Assembly: GCA_947461015.1 (NCBI GenBank)
Contig: CANHIR010000002.1
Location: 1-29,566, forward strand
Direction of reading: 5' to 3'
Source: Bacteroidota bacterium
Lineage (GTDB): Bacteria > Bacteroidota > Bacteroidia > Chitinophagales > Chitinophagaceae
Length of the DNA: 29,566 nt
Shown: positions 8,276-15,885 of the stretch, piece by piece
How the letters are laid out: the number at the start of each line of letters is the position of its first letter
Position numbering within the stretch: position 1 is the first letter of the stretch
The notes under the pieces: model-generated
Database searches by the model: none
Told to the model about the DNA's origin: nothing
The model's input: only the letters and a program-made list of their open reading frames with translations
Position numbers and translations under genes: made by a program

Positions 8276-9237
8276 TAGTATGCGCGGTCGGTTGTGTAAC
8301 GTACTAATTCTTCCAGGGCCGCTCTTACAGGACTTTCAGGAAACTCATGTAAAATGAAAAGTGCTTTATCTCGGTATTCAATCATTTTTTGAGTAGCATA
8401 TTCAATACCTCCATGTTCAACAACGTTATCAATTACAAATTTCACTTTCTTTTTATCGTTATTGTTGTTTTTGACAATATTAATAATTTGCTTTTTTAAG
8501 CTAGGTGATACTTTTTGTAAAACATGAATAAGGGGAAGGGTTAATTTTTTTTCTTTAATATCATTTCCGGTTGGCTTACCAATTGCTGCGTCACCATAAT
8601 CAAACAAGTCATCTTTTATTTGAAAGGCCATACCTACCATTTCCCCAAATGTGCGCATTTTTTGAATGGTTTGCTCATCCTTTGTTACAGAAGCAGCTCC
8701 TGCGCCACAGCTTGATGCCAATAAACTAGCCGTTTTTCCGTTGATAATTTCATAGTAAACCGACTCGTCAAAATTTAAGTTTCTTGTTTTCTCTATTTGT
8801 AACAATTCTCCTTCACTCATTTTTTTTACTGCATTAGAAAGAATTGTTAGAATATCAAAATCTTTATTTTCTAGTGAGAGTAATAGCCCTTTTGATAAAA
8901 GATAATCTCCTACCAGTACCGCAATTTTATTCTTCCACAAAGCGTTTATGGAGAACATGCCCCTCCTCTCAAGTGCATCATCCACAACATCGTCGTGCAC
9001 GAGCGTAGCGGTGTGTAATAGCTCAACTAAGCTTGCGGCTCTATAGGAAGTATCATTAATTTCTCCATGTAATCTTGCAGACAGTAAAACAAACATGGGA
9101 CGCATTTGCTTTCCCTTTCGCTTTACAATATATTGCATGATTCTATCAAGCAAAGAAACCCTACTTTTTACAGCGTCCTTAAAATGCTTTTCAAATTCAA
9201 TCAACTCTTTGCCAATTACCTCTTTTGCTAATTTCAT
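8275..9237 (-). CDS. ispB: Long-chain trans-polyprenyl diphosphate synthase
   Basis: 320-residue class I isoprenyl diphosphate synthase that adds isopentenyl units to an allylic diphosphate. Both aspartate-rich motifs are intact: DDVVD at 82-86 and KDDLFD at 208-213 (the DDxxD at 209-213). GKxMRP, substrate-binding, is at 42-47. The residues before the first motif (HTATLVHDD) match those of E. coli octaprenyl diphosphate synthase. The small Ala at -5 fits a long product, so the likely role is making the menaquinone side chain rather than farnesyl diphosphate. It lies between the HAD phosphatase gene (15 bp upstream) and recJ (1-bp overlap). The product chain length is inferred and could be seven or eight units. 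Confidence 0.87.
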   Translation of the reverse strand: MKLAKEVIGKELIEFEKHFKDAVKSRVSLLDRIMQYIVKRKGKQMRPMFVLLSARLHGEINDTSYRAASLVELLHTATLVHDDVVDDALERRGMFSINALWKNKIAVLVGDYLLSKGLLLSLENKDFDILTILSNAVKKMSEGELLQIEKTRNLNFDESVYYEIINGKTASLLASSCGAGAASVTKDEQTIQKMRTFGEMVGMAFQIKDDLFDYGDAAIGKPTGNDIKEKKLTLPLIHVLQKVSPSLKKQIINIVKNNNNDKKKVKFVIDNVVEHGGIEYATQKMIEYRDKALFILHEFPESPVRAALEELVRYTTDRAY

Positions 9238-9252
9238 GGGGGCGATATATAT

Positions 9253-9915
9253 TTAAGGATTAAGCATGTTAAAATGTAAGGCCCCGAAATTTTGTAAAGA
9301 AGAAAGTTTCAAATCTGCTGCACTCCAATGTTCCAGCTTAATGTCTTCTGCCGAAGGAACAACCACGCATGTCATTCTTGCTGCTTTCACAGCAATCATT
9401 CCATAATAGGAATCTTCAAAGCAAATACAAGAAAGAGGGTTGGTGTGCATAGCAGAAGCACAATCTATATATACCTGAGGGTGTGGTTTAGCGTAGGGTA
9501 AATGTTGTGCTGAACAACTGGCGTGAATAAAACTTCTAATACCTAATTTATCCTTTACCCACTCAATCAACTCCATTGGGGAAGAACTGGCTAATCCCAT
9601 TTTGAAATTTTGTTGCAAGAAAAATTCAAATACATGCTCAACGCCTGGCATAAGGGTTGCATGCTTGTCAATTAAGTCAAGTGCTAACTCAATGATTTTT
9701 TTTTCGACAATTTCATTTTGACTAACAGGGACATTAAATTTTTGTAACCAAAAAGCAACAAATTCCTTAGATCTTAAACCAGTAGTGATGGCATATTGTT
9801 GGGGCGTTAGTATAATGCCATATTGCCTAAATATCTCGGTAGCAGCTTTGTTCCATAAAGGTTCACTGTCAATTAAAAGGCCATCAATATCAAAAATAAC
9901 TGCCGACTTTTTCAT
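9253..9915 (-). CDS. HAD-superfamily sugar-phosphate phosphatase (beta-PGM/YniC-like)
   Basis: 220-residue cytoplasmic HAD hydrolase of subfamily I with a helical cap. Motif I is FDIDGLLIDSEP at 8-19 (nucleophile Asp9, acid/base Asp11). Motif II is LASSSP with Ser110. Motif III Lys143 lies in YAKPHP. Motif IV is FEDSYYG with Glu167-Asp168. GLLIDSEPLW and the cap type resemble E. coli YniC/HxpB, which dephosphorylates hexose and 2-deoxyhexose phosphates. A beta-phosphoglucomutase is the main alternative, and the exact substrate cannot be read. It is first in the operon with the polyprenyl synthase and recJ. A TATCTTTA element ends 4 nt before the ATG, which implies an almost leaderless transcript. 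Confidence 0.85.
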   Translation of the reverse strand: MKKSAVIFDIDGLLIDSEPLWNKAATEIFRQYGIILTPQQYAITTGLRSKEFVAFWLQKFNVPVSQNEIVEKKIIELALDLIDKHATLMPGVEHVFEFFLQQNFKMGLASSSPMELIEWVKDKLGIRSFIHASCSAQHLPYAKPHPQVYIDCASAMHTNPLSCICFEDSYYGMIAVKAARMTCVVVPSAEDIKLEHWSAADLKLSSLQNFGALHFNMLNP

Positions 9916-9919
9916 TCCC

Positions 9920-9927
9920 TAAAGATA
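9920..9927 (-). promoter_or_regulatory. Promoter -7 element of the HAD-ispB-recJ operon
   Basis: The minus strand reads TATCTTTA, one mismatch from TAnnTTTG, and ends 4 nt before the ATG at 9915. No good -33 TTG is found at standard spacing. Confidence 0.45.
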
Positions 9928-9969
9928 CAATATTTGTACTATCTTGCACCCCTAACAATTGATTACATA

Positions 9970-10734
9970 ATGACATTATTTGATCGGTTAAAAAATATCA
10001 GAATTTTTCGTTCAATCATATATGGTTTAGTAGGTTTATTTACATATCCAGGACTTGCTTTGTTTAATAAGATTAAGATTGAAGGCACTGAAAATTTAGC
10101 AAATCTGCCAAGAGAAAAGGTATTATTTGTAAGCAATCACCAAACATATTTTGGCGATGTAATTGCCTTTGTACATATTTTTTGTGCTGTAAAATGGCGA
10201 AAATTTAACAAGTTAGGTATACCATATTATTTATTAAATCCGTTCACCAATCTTTATTTTGTTGCTGCAGAAGAAACAATGAATAACAATTGGTTATCAA
10301 GGTTGTTTAAATTAGGAGGTGCATTAACGGTGAAAAGAACTTGGAGAGCCGAAGGGATGGATGTAAATAGAGAAAGAGATTCGGTAGACACCCAAAAGAT
10401 CGATCAGGCTTTGTCAAAAAGCTGGGTGATTACTTTTCCGCAAGGAACAACAAAGCCTTTTGCACCAGGCCGCAAAGGAACTGCGCACATTATTAAAAAC
10501 AATCGCCCAATTGTGGTACCGGTGGTAATTAATGGTTTTTGGAGAGCATTTACAAAAAAAGGATTAACCTTTAAAAAAGTAGGAACTACACTTTCCATCC
10601 GCTTTAAGGCACCCATGAATATAGATTACAATAACTCTGTGGATGAAATCTTAGTGCAGGTAATGGATGCCATTGAACAAAGCAAGGATTATATGCTTAA
10701 AGGAAAGCATCACCAATTGCAATCCCAGCAATAG
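9970..10734 (+). CDS. PlsC-like lysophospholipid acyltransferase, variant motifs
   Basis: 254-residue membrane-associated acyltransferase of the PlsC/LPLAT family, probably acting in glycerophospholipid or lipid-A-like acylation. A hydrophobic stretch at about 16-32 could anchor it. Block I is SNHQTYFGD at 55-63. His57 and Asp63 are five residues apart, whereas canonical PlsC has HxxxxD. The third block reads FPQGTTKPF at 156-164, with Gln where FPEGTR is usual, followed by APGRKGTAHI. These variants recur in Bacteroidota homologues as I remember them, so it is probably active. I chose ATG 9970 over an in-frame TTG at 9934 because the 12 extra residues do not resemble the family. It is divergent from the HAD operon and convergent with the thioesterase gene. 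Confidence 0.8.
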   Translation: MTLFDRLKNIRIFRSIIYGLVGLFTYPGLALFNKIKIEGTENLANLPREKVLFVSNHQTYFGDVIAFVHIFCAVKWRKFNKLGIPYYLLNPFTNLYFVAAEETMNNNWLSRLFKLGGALTVKRTWRAEGMDVNRERDSVDTQKIDQALSKSWVITFPQGTTKPFAPGRKGTAHIIKNNRPIVVPVVINGFWRAFTKKGLTFKKVGTTLSIRFKAPMNIDYNNSVDEILVQVMDAIEQSKDYMLKGKHHQLQSQQ

Positions 10735-10757
10735 AAGGCATAACAAAATAAGCCTTC
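10734..10757. terminator. Weak hairpin between convergent genes
   Basis: GAAGGC (10734-10739) pairs with GCCTTC (10752-10757) around a 12-nt loop in the 32-bp gap between the acyltransferase and thioesterase genes. Neither strand has a convincing T tract, so a terminator role is only suggested by position. Confidence 0.3.
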
Positions 10758-10766
10758 ATTTCAAAT

Positions 10767-11282
10767 TTAATCGTTTTTAAACAACGCTTTTAATTCGGTT
10801 GCGTCATCTGGCTTCATTTTCCCAGATAAAATCAATCTTAATTGACGGCGTCTTAAGGCCCCGTCATAATATTTAATTTGCTCTTCCGTTTCTGCGATAA
10901 TTTGAGGTACCTTTTTAGGGTGCTTATTTTCGTCTAACGCAACAAAAGTAAAAAAGGCTTCATTGCTAAGCGCTCTGGTTTGTGAGATCATATTTTGATT
11001 CCACACTTTTAAATGAATTTCCATGGAAGTATTAAATGCCCTAGTTACAATGGCTTCAATACAAATTACATTTCCCAATTTAATGGGAGTTTTAAAGCTA
11101 ATATTGTCTACGGAGGCTGTCATAGCCGCGGAATTGCAGTGTTTTGCAGCAGAAAGGTATGCGGCAATATCCATCCAATACATAAGTTTACCTCCCATTA
11201 AATCACCAAAAGTATTGGTGTCGTTTGGCAATACCAGTTCATTCATAGTGATATAGGAATCACCCGCTTTTCTTGCTTCCAT
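10767..11282 (-). CDS. Acyl-CoA thioesterase, YciA/BFIT hotdog family
   Basis: 171-residue single-hotdog thioesterase that hydrolyses acyl-CoA to free fatty acid and CoA in the cytoplasm. The signature PNDTNTFGDLMGGKLMYWMD is at 19-38. By comparison with E. coli YciA, Asp38 is the catalytic acid. A second conserved stretch, ASVDNISFKTPIKLG, is at 56-70. The C-terminal 40 residues are charged and helical, common in Bacteroidota and BFIT-type members. A perfect TATCTTTG (11300-11307, minus strand) 17 nt upstream gives it its own promoter, although the epimerase gene ends only 32 bp upstream on the same strand. Substrate chain length is not predictable. Confidence 0.88.
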   Translation of the reverse strand: MEARKAGDSYITMNELVLPNDTNTFGDLMGGKLMYWMDIAAYLSAAKHCNSAAMTASVDNISFKTPIKLGNVICIEAIVTRAFNTSMEIHLKVWNQNMISQTRALSNEAFFTFVALDENKHPKKVPQIIAETEEQIKYYDGALRRRQLRLILSGKMKPDDATELKALFKND

Positions 11283-11299
11283 ATATTGTATTTATAAAA

Positions 11300-11334
11300 C
11301 AAAGATACAAATACTTATACTACACATTGTTCAA
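11300..11334 (-). promoter_or_regulatory. Thioesterase gene promoter
   Basis: The minus strand has TATCTTTG at 11307-11300, a perfect TAnnTTTG. A TTG at 11334-11332 lies 24 bp upstream, slightly more than the usual spacing. The promoter overlaps the 3' end of the epimerase gene. Confidence 0.5.
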
Positions 11335-12412
11335 GATTTGAAAGGTAATCTGGGTCTATATCTGCGCCATGCCCTGGCGTTTCATCAATACTTAAATGCA
11401 TCCCATTAAACGTAACGCCCCCTAAAACTGGGTCTGCTAAATGACCAAGCAGACAAGTGTCCATATCATAATATTTCACATTGTCATGTGCCATTGCAAA
11501 ATGCATTTTGGCACTCAGTGCCAAACGGCTTTCTAGCATTCCTCCCATCATACATGCTATATTATTTTCTCCGGCAATTGCTTGAATTTTAATAGCTTCA
11601 TGTATACCACCACTTTTTGAAAATTTAATATTAATTAAATGGCAAGCTTGGTTAGCAATTAATTTTCTTGCATCATGATGCGTGAATACTGATTCATCGG
11701 CCATAATTGGAATTGGGGAGGCAGCACATAAAGCGGGAAGATAATCATCATAGTATTTGTGTATAGGTTGCTCGCAAAATTCAATATCAAATTCAGAGAG
11801 ACTTTGTAACACTGGTAAAGCATCTTCCTTTGACCAGCCTTGATTTGCGTCAATTCTTAGTTTAATATCATTGCCAATACGATTTCTAATTTTCTGTATT
11901 CTCTCAATGTCTGATTTTGGATCTTTTCCTAATTTAACTTTGATCATGCGTACACCCTGACTTTTAAATTCGATTGCTTGTTCGGCCATTTTATTGGGCG
12001 TATCTATTCCAATTGTAAGATCTGATTCAATGGCCTTTTGCTGGCCCCCTAAAAATGCATAAAGTGGTTTGTTGGCAGCTTTTGCTGCAATATCATAAAG
12101 TGCCATATCAAAGGCGCTTTTAATGGTGTAATTTCCTGCAATAATGCTATCTAATTCTGCTAAACGTGCATTTATTTCCAAAGGATTTTTCCCTTTCCAA
12201 AAGGCTGCAAAATCCTTGGCATGATAAAAGCAACTGGTTTGCGTTTCCCCAACAATCATGGGAAAAGCAGAACATTCACCAAGTCCAATGATTCCTTCAT
12301 TGGTATGTATTTTTATAAGAATATTTTGTGCAAATTCCATGGTTCCCGTTGCAATCGTAAATGGCACCATGGGGATTTTAAACATATAAATATCCGTCTT
12401 GATAATTTTCAT
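11315..12412 (-). CDS. Dipeptide (L-Ala-D/L-Glu type) epimerase, enolase superfamily
   Basis: 365-residue member of the muconate-lactonizing subgroup of the enolase superfamily. The acid/base KVK pair is at 158-160. Metal ligands are Asp188 (RIDANQGW), Glu214 (EQP) and Asp239 (ADES). The second catalytic Lys lies in NIKFSKSGG at 261-269, and GGMLES is at 290-295. YYDMDTC at 314-320 supplies the DxD that binds the dipeptide amino group in Ala-Glu epimerases, so dipeptide epimerase is favoured over muconate cycloisomerase or o-succinylbenzoate synthase. A peptidoglycan-peptide recycling role is inferred. I chose ATG 12412, preceded by AGG, rather than ATG 12475, because the extra 21 residues precede the normal family start (MKIIKTDIYMFKIPM). 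Dipeptide specificity cannot be read precisely. Confidence 0.82.
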   Translation of the reverse strand: MKIIKTDIYMFKIPMVPFTIATGTMEFAQNILIKIHTNEGIIGLGECSAFPMIVGETQTSCFYHAKDFAAFWKGKNPLEINARLAELDSIIAGNYTIKSAFDMALYDIAAKAANKPLYAFLGGQQKAIESDLTIGIDTPNKMAEQAIEFKSQGVRMIKVKLGKDPKSDIERIQKIRNRIGNDIKLRIDANQGWSKEDALPVLQSLSEFDIEFCEQPIHKYYDDYLPALCAASPIPIMADESVFTHHDARKLIANQACHLINIKFSKSGGIHEAIKIQAIAGENNIACMMGGMLESRLALSAKMHFAMAHDNVKYYDMDTCLLGHLADPVLGGVTFNGMHLSIDETPGHGADIDPDYLSNLEQCVV

Positions 12413-12454
12413 TTCCTGGTTGTTTATTAAGTATAATTTTAAAGGTACAAATTC

Positions 12455-12485
12455 TTTGTCATTCCCTTTTTCCAACCGATATTTG
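12455..12485 (+). promoter_or_regulatory. Putative proline dehydrogenase promoter
   Basis: TTTG at 12455-12458 is followed after 19 bp by GATATTTG at 12478-12485, one mismatch from TAnnTTTG. The -33/-7 spacing is ideal, and the ATG follows 20 nt after the element. Confidence 0.45.
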
Positions 12486-12505
12486 CCATACGAACTAATG
12501 TTAGC

Positions 12506-13696
12506 ATGAATCTATCTTTTGACAATACCCAAAATGCATTTGCTTATAAAAGCACCCCTGAATTAAAAAAAGCAAAATTTTTAATTAGTGTAATACAAAA
12601 TCCATTCATGGTAAAGCTTGCTACAAAAGCAACTCCCTTTTTAATGAAAATTGGATTTCCGATAAATGGTATTTTACGAAACACGGTTTTCAAACAATTT
12701 GTAGGGGGAGAAACCTTAGAGGAGTCTGCAAGAACGGCTAAATTGTTGGCTTCATATGGCGTTCAAGTTATTTTGGATTATGGCGTAGAGGCAAAAGAAG
12801 GTGAGGCAAATTTTGATGAAGTAACTTCACACATCATTGAATCTATAGACTTTGCAGCAACACAAAGTAATATTCCATTTGTGAGTGTTAAGTTAACTGG
12901 TATTGCAAGTCACTTGTTGCTAGAGCAATTAAATGAAGCGCCTAGATTAAGAAGTGGAATTCATGATAGCGAGTCCGAAAACGCAGCTTGGCAAAGAGTT
13001 AGAGAAAGAATGTATGCGATTTGTGATGTAGCGCAAGAAAAGGGGGTGGGTATATTATTAGACGCAGAAGAAACATGGATACAAGATCCTATTGATAGGT
13101 TGGCAATTGAATTAATGTCGGTATATAATAAAGAAAAAGTAGTCGTTTATAATACGTATCAATTGTATAGAAACGATCGATTGCATTTTTTACAGTTGTC
13201 ACATGATATAGCAAAAGAAGGTAGCTTTTTATTAGGTGCAAAACTAGTGCGTGGAGCTTATATGGAAAAAGAAAGAGAGCGTGCACTTAAATTAGGATAT
13301 CCCTCACCTATAAATATTAGTAAAGAAGCAACGGATAAAGACTTTGATGCTGCTGCTAAATATTGTATAGAAAATAAAGACAGTATTTCATTATTATTGG
13401 CAACGCATAATGAGGAAAGTAATATTGCAATCGCAACCGCCATGGAAAATGTAGGACTTTCTAAAAGTGATGGAAAAGTACATTTTTCACAATTATATGG
13501 CATGGGAGATCACATTACTTTCAATATGGCAGTTGCTGGGTATAATGTAAGCAAATACTTGCCTTTTGGTCCTATTCGTGAAGTGATACCTTATTTAATG
13601 CGCAGGGCCGAAGAAAACACGAGTGTAAACGGCCAAACCAACAAGGAATTGGTGATGTTAAAAAAAGAATTGGCCAGAAGAAAGGCAAGTAAATAA
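12506..13696 (+). CDS. Proline dehydrogenase (monofunctional, FAD-dependent)
   Basis: 396-residue proline dehydrogenase that oxidises L-proline to pyrroline-5-carboxylate and passes electrons via FAD to the quinone pool. The (beta-alpha)8-barrel motifs are in order: VKLTG at 128-132, LLDAEETW at 184-191, YNTYQLY at 215-221, LVRGAYMEKER at 247-257 with the FAD-contacting Arg249, ATHNEESN at 299-306, QLYGMGD at 329-335, YLPFGP at 351-356, and the proline-carboxylate-binding RRAEEN at 366-371. The length fits a stand-alone enzyme, not a bifunctional PutA; the P5C dehydrogenase partner is not in the window. It resembles the eukaryote-like PRODH branch. It is divergent from the epimerase gene and followed by thyA, which has its own possible promoter. 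Confidence 0.93.
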   Translation: MNLSFDNTQNAFAYKSTPELKKAKFLISVIQNPFMVKLATKATPFLMKIGFPINGILRNTVFKQFVGGETLEESARTAKLLASYGVQVILDYGVEAKEGEANFDEVTSHIIESIDFAATQSNIPFVSVKLTGIASHLLLEQLNEAPRLRSGIHDSESENAAWQRVRERMYAICDVAQEKGVGILLDAEETWIQDPIDRLAIELMSVYNKEKVVVYNTYQLYRNDRLHFLQLSHDIAKEGSFLLGAKLVRGAYMEKERERALKLGYPSPINISKEATDKDFDAAAKYCIENKDSISLLLATHNEESNIAIATAMENVGLSKSDGKVHFSQLYGMGDHITFNMAVAGYNVSKYLPFGPIREVIPYLMRRAEENTSVNGQTNKELVMLKKELARRKASK

Positions 13697-13766
13697 GCAT
13701 AGTTTTTATTTTTCACAGCTTCTCCCCATCTTTTTAAAAAGTTTCCTAGTTAAGGGTCAATGGTTG

Positions 13767-13773
13767 TAAATTG
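13767..13773 (+). promoter_or_regulatory. Variant -7 element of thyA
   Basis: TAAATTG is one T short of TAnnTTTG and ends 4 nt before the thyA ATG (TTGCAGCATG). Position matches the leaderless-type elements of fmt, prmC and the ABC-F gene. No -33 TTG is evident. Confidence 0.3.
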
Positions 13774-13777
13774 CAGC

Positions 13778-14572
13778 ATGCAACAATATTTGACATTATT
13801 ACAACACATTTTATCGGAAGGAACCCAAAAAACAGATCGTACCGGCACGGGTACTAAAAGCTGTTTTGGATACCAAATGCGTTTTAACCTTGCCGAAGGA
13901 TTTCCATTGGTGACTACAAAGAAAGTTCACTTAAAAAGTATCATTTATGAATTATTATGGTTTTTAAATGGGGATACCAATATTAAATATCTTAAAGACA
14001 ATGGCGTCCGAATTTGGGATGAATGGGCGGATGAAAATGGTGACCTAGGTCCAGTTTATGGTAAACAATGGAGAAGTTGGGAAGGGGCTAATGGAGTGGT
14101 AGTGGATCAAATAACAACGCTAATTGAGCAAATTAAGAAAACACCTGATAGTAGGCGTTTAATTGTGAGTGCATGGAATGTGGGGGATTTAGAAAAGATG
14201 GCTTTAATGCCTTGTCACAATATGTTTCAATTTTATGTGGCAGACGGGAAATTAAGCTGTCAATTGTATCAGCGAAGTGCAGATGTATTTTTAGGCGTCC
14301 CATTTAATATTGCCTCTTATGCCTTATTAACAATGATGATTGCCCAAGTTTGTGGGTTACAATATGGTGATTTTGTACATAGTTTTGGAGATGTTCATTT
14401 ATACAATAATCATTTTGAACAAGCTCAATTGCAATTGTCTAGAAAACCTTTTCATTTACCAACTATGAAAATTAATCCGGATGTAAAAGATATTTTCTCA
14501 TTTAATTTCGAAGATTTTTCACTAGAAAATTACGAATGTCATCCAGGTATTAAAGCGCCTGTTGCAGTTTAA
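13778..14572 (+). CDS. thyA: Thymidylate synthase
   Basis: 264-residue thymidylate synthase that methylates dUMP to dTMP with 5,10-methylene-tetrahydrofolate, releasing dihydrofolate. It has exactly the length of E. coli ThyA, and the catalytic Cys falls at residue 146 ([10 protein letters not shown]), as in E. coli. Other signatures are DRTGTGT at 20-26 (phosphate-binding Arg21), WFLNGDTN at 61-68, [18 protein letters not shown] at 81-98, [10 protein letters not shown] at 125-134, the [16 protein letters not shown] stretch, and the C-terminal [10 protein letters not shown] chose ATG 13778 over ATG 13760 because it matches the E. coli start (MKQYLELM) and lies 4 nt after a -7-like element. 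folA follows after 11 bp and recycles the dihydrofolate. Confidence 0.97.
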   Translation: MQQYLTLLQHILSEGTQKTDRTGTGTKSCFGYQMRFNLAEGFPLVTTKKVHLKSIIYELLWFLNGDTNIKYLKDNGVRIWDEWADENGDLGPVYGKQWRSWEGANGVVVDQITTLIEQIKKTPDSRRLIVSAWNVGDLEKMALMPCHNMFQFYVADGKLSCQLYQRSADVFLGVPFNIASYALLTMMIAQVCGLQYGDFVHSFGDVHLYNNHFEQAQLQLSRKPFHLPTMKINPDVKDIFSFNFEDFSLENYECHPGIKAPVAV

Positions 14573-14583
14573 TAATAAACAAC

Positions 14584-15075
14584 ATGAATATAACCCTTGT
14601 CGTAGCTGCTTCCCAAAACAATGCCATTGGCAAAGACAATCAACTGCTTTGGCATTTGCCCAAGGACATGCGGTTTTTTAAGAATACTACTTGGGCCTTG
14701 CCTATATTAATGGGTCGCAAGACTTTTGAATCCATGGGCAGTAGATTATTACCTGGTCGTTTGAATATTATTTTAACGAAGCAATTGGGTTTAACCATTG
14801 AAGGCGCAATTGTTGTAAATACAATGGACGAAGCAATCGCTGTTGCTAAAAAGGAAGATTACAAAGAATTAATGGTTATTGGTGGAGGACAGATTTACGA
14901 AATGGCCTTACCAATTGCAAATAAGGTTTGGTTAACAAGGGTGCATACCCACATTGATGGCGATACCTTTTTTCCTGTATTGGGAAATGAATGGGAAAAG
15001 CAATCTGCCGAAACACATCTTGCAGACGAAAAACATGCATTCGACTTTGACTTTGAATGTTGGCAAAGAAAATAA
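14584..15075 (+). CDS. folA: Dihydrofolate reductase
   Basis: 163-residue chromosomal-type dihydrofolate reductase; reduces dihydrofolate to tetrahydrofolate with NADPH. The substrate site shows AIGKDNQLLWHLPKDMRFF at 14-32, with Trp23 and the proton-donating acid Asp28. NADPH-binding features are MGRKTFESMG at 43-52, LPGRLNIILT at 56-65 and VIGGGQIYEMAL near 99-110. The C-terminal VWLTRVHTHIDGDTFFP is typical of the family. It follows thyA by 11 bp, a classic metabolic pairing. Nothing suggests a trimethoprim-resistant plasmid type. A methyltransferase gene starts 2 bp after its stop. Confidence 0.97.
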   Translation: MNITLVVAASQNNAIGKDNQLLWHLPKDMRFFKNTTWALPILMGRKTFESMGSRLLPGRLNIILTKQLGLTIEGAIVVNTMDEAIAVAKKEDYKELMVIGGGQIYEMALPIANKVWLTRVHTHIDGDTFFPVLGNEWEKQSAETHLADEKHAFDFDFECWQRK

Positions 15076-15077
15076 AT

Positions 15078-15875
15078 ATGTATTCAACGCTAACGTTATT
15101 AAAAAAATATTTACAATATTTAATTAAATCAGAGAATGGGAAAGGACATGGTGTTCATTCTCCATTTGTATATACATTTATAAAAGAGGTATTAAATAAA
15201 AATAATAAACCACCCCTTGTTGGGGTTATTGAAGCACGCAGAAAATCACTGGAAAAGAACAAACAAAAAATACAAGTTTGGGATAGGGGTGCAGGTTCAA
15301 GACAGACCGATCATACTGAAAGGACCATTCAGCAAATTGCGAAAGCTGCTTTAAAGCCAAAAAAGTATAGCCAATTATTGTATAAAATTGTTGCTTATTA
15401 CAAGCCAGCACAAATTATAGAAATGGGCACTTCTTTAGGCATCACAACATGTTATTTGGCGGCAGGAAATGTAAATGCACGTGTAGTAACTTTAGAAGGC
15501 GCACCGAATGTGGCAAGCATGGCCAAAGAAACTTTTCAGCAAATAGGCATGCAGCATATTGAAGTTTTGGAAGGGGATTTTAAAGATACCCTACCGCATT
15601 ACATTGATACAGTGGATAATATTGATTTAGCATATGTGGATGGGAATCATAGGTATGAGCCAACAATACAATATTTTAATTGGTTGCTTGAAAAATCGGA
15701 AGAAGAAACTGTTTTAATTTTTGATGATATTCACTGGAGTGTTGAAATGGAAAAAGCGTGGGCGGAAATTAAAATGCATCCATCTGTTACTTTGACCATT
15801 GATTTATTTTTTATTGGTTTGGTATTTGTGCGAAAAGCACAAAAAGAAAAAGAACATTTTGTTATTAGATATTAA
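15078..15875 (+). CDS. Class I SAM-dependent methyltransferase, O-methyltransferase-like
   Basis: 265-residue Rossmann-fold methyltransferase. Motif I is IIEMGTSLGITTCYLA at 113-128, the acidic end of strand 2 is TLEG at 138-141, and the catechol-OMT-like metal/substrate segments are AYVDGNHRYEPT at 185-196 and IFDDIHWS at 214-221. The N-terminal GKGHGVHSPFVYTFIKEVL at 21-39 is a signature of this Bacteroidota family. The substrate is unknown; a small phenolic or nucleoside target is possible. I prefer ATG 15078, 2 bp after the folA stop. An in-frame ATG at 15057 would overlap folA by 19 bp. It is co-oriented and tightly packed with thyA, folA and the downstream RNA methyltransferase gene. 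Confidence 0.75.
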   Translation: MYSTLTLLKKYLQYLIKSENGKGHGVHSPFVYTFIKEVLNKNNKPPLVGVIEARRKSLEKNKQKIQVWDRGAGSRQTDHTERTIQQIAKAALKPKKYSQLLYKIVAYYKPAQIIEMGTSLGITTCYLAAGNVNARVVTLEGAPNVASMAKETFQQIGMQHIEVLEGDFKDTLPHYIDTVDNIDLAYVDGNHRYEPTIQYFNWLLEKSEEETVLIFDDIHWSVEMEKAWAEIKMHPSVTLTIDLFFIGLVFVRKAQKEKEHFVIRY

Positions 15876-15885
15876 ATTAATCAAA

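Noticed and set aside
13730..13741. Perfect palindrome CTTTTTAAAAAG upstream of thyA
   Set aside because: It has no loop and is low-complexity A/T; common by chance at this base composition.
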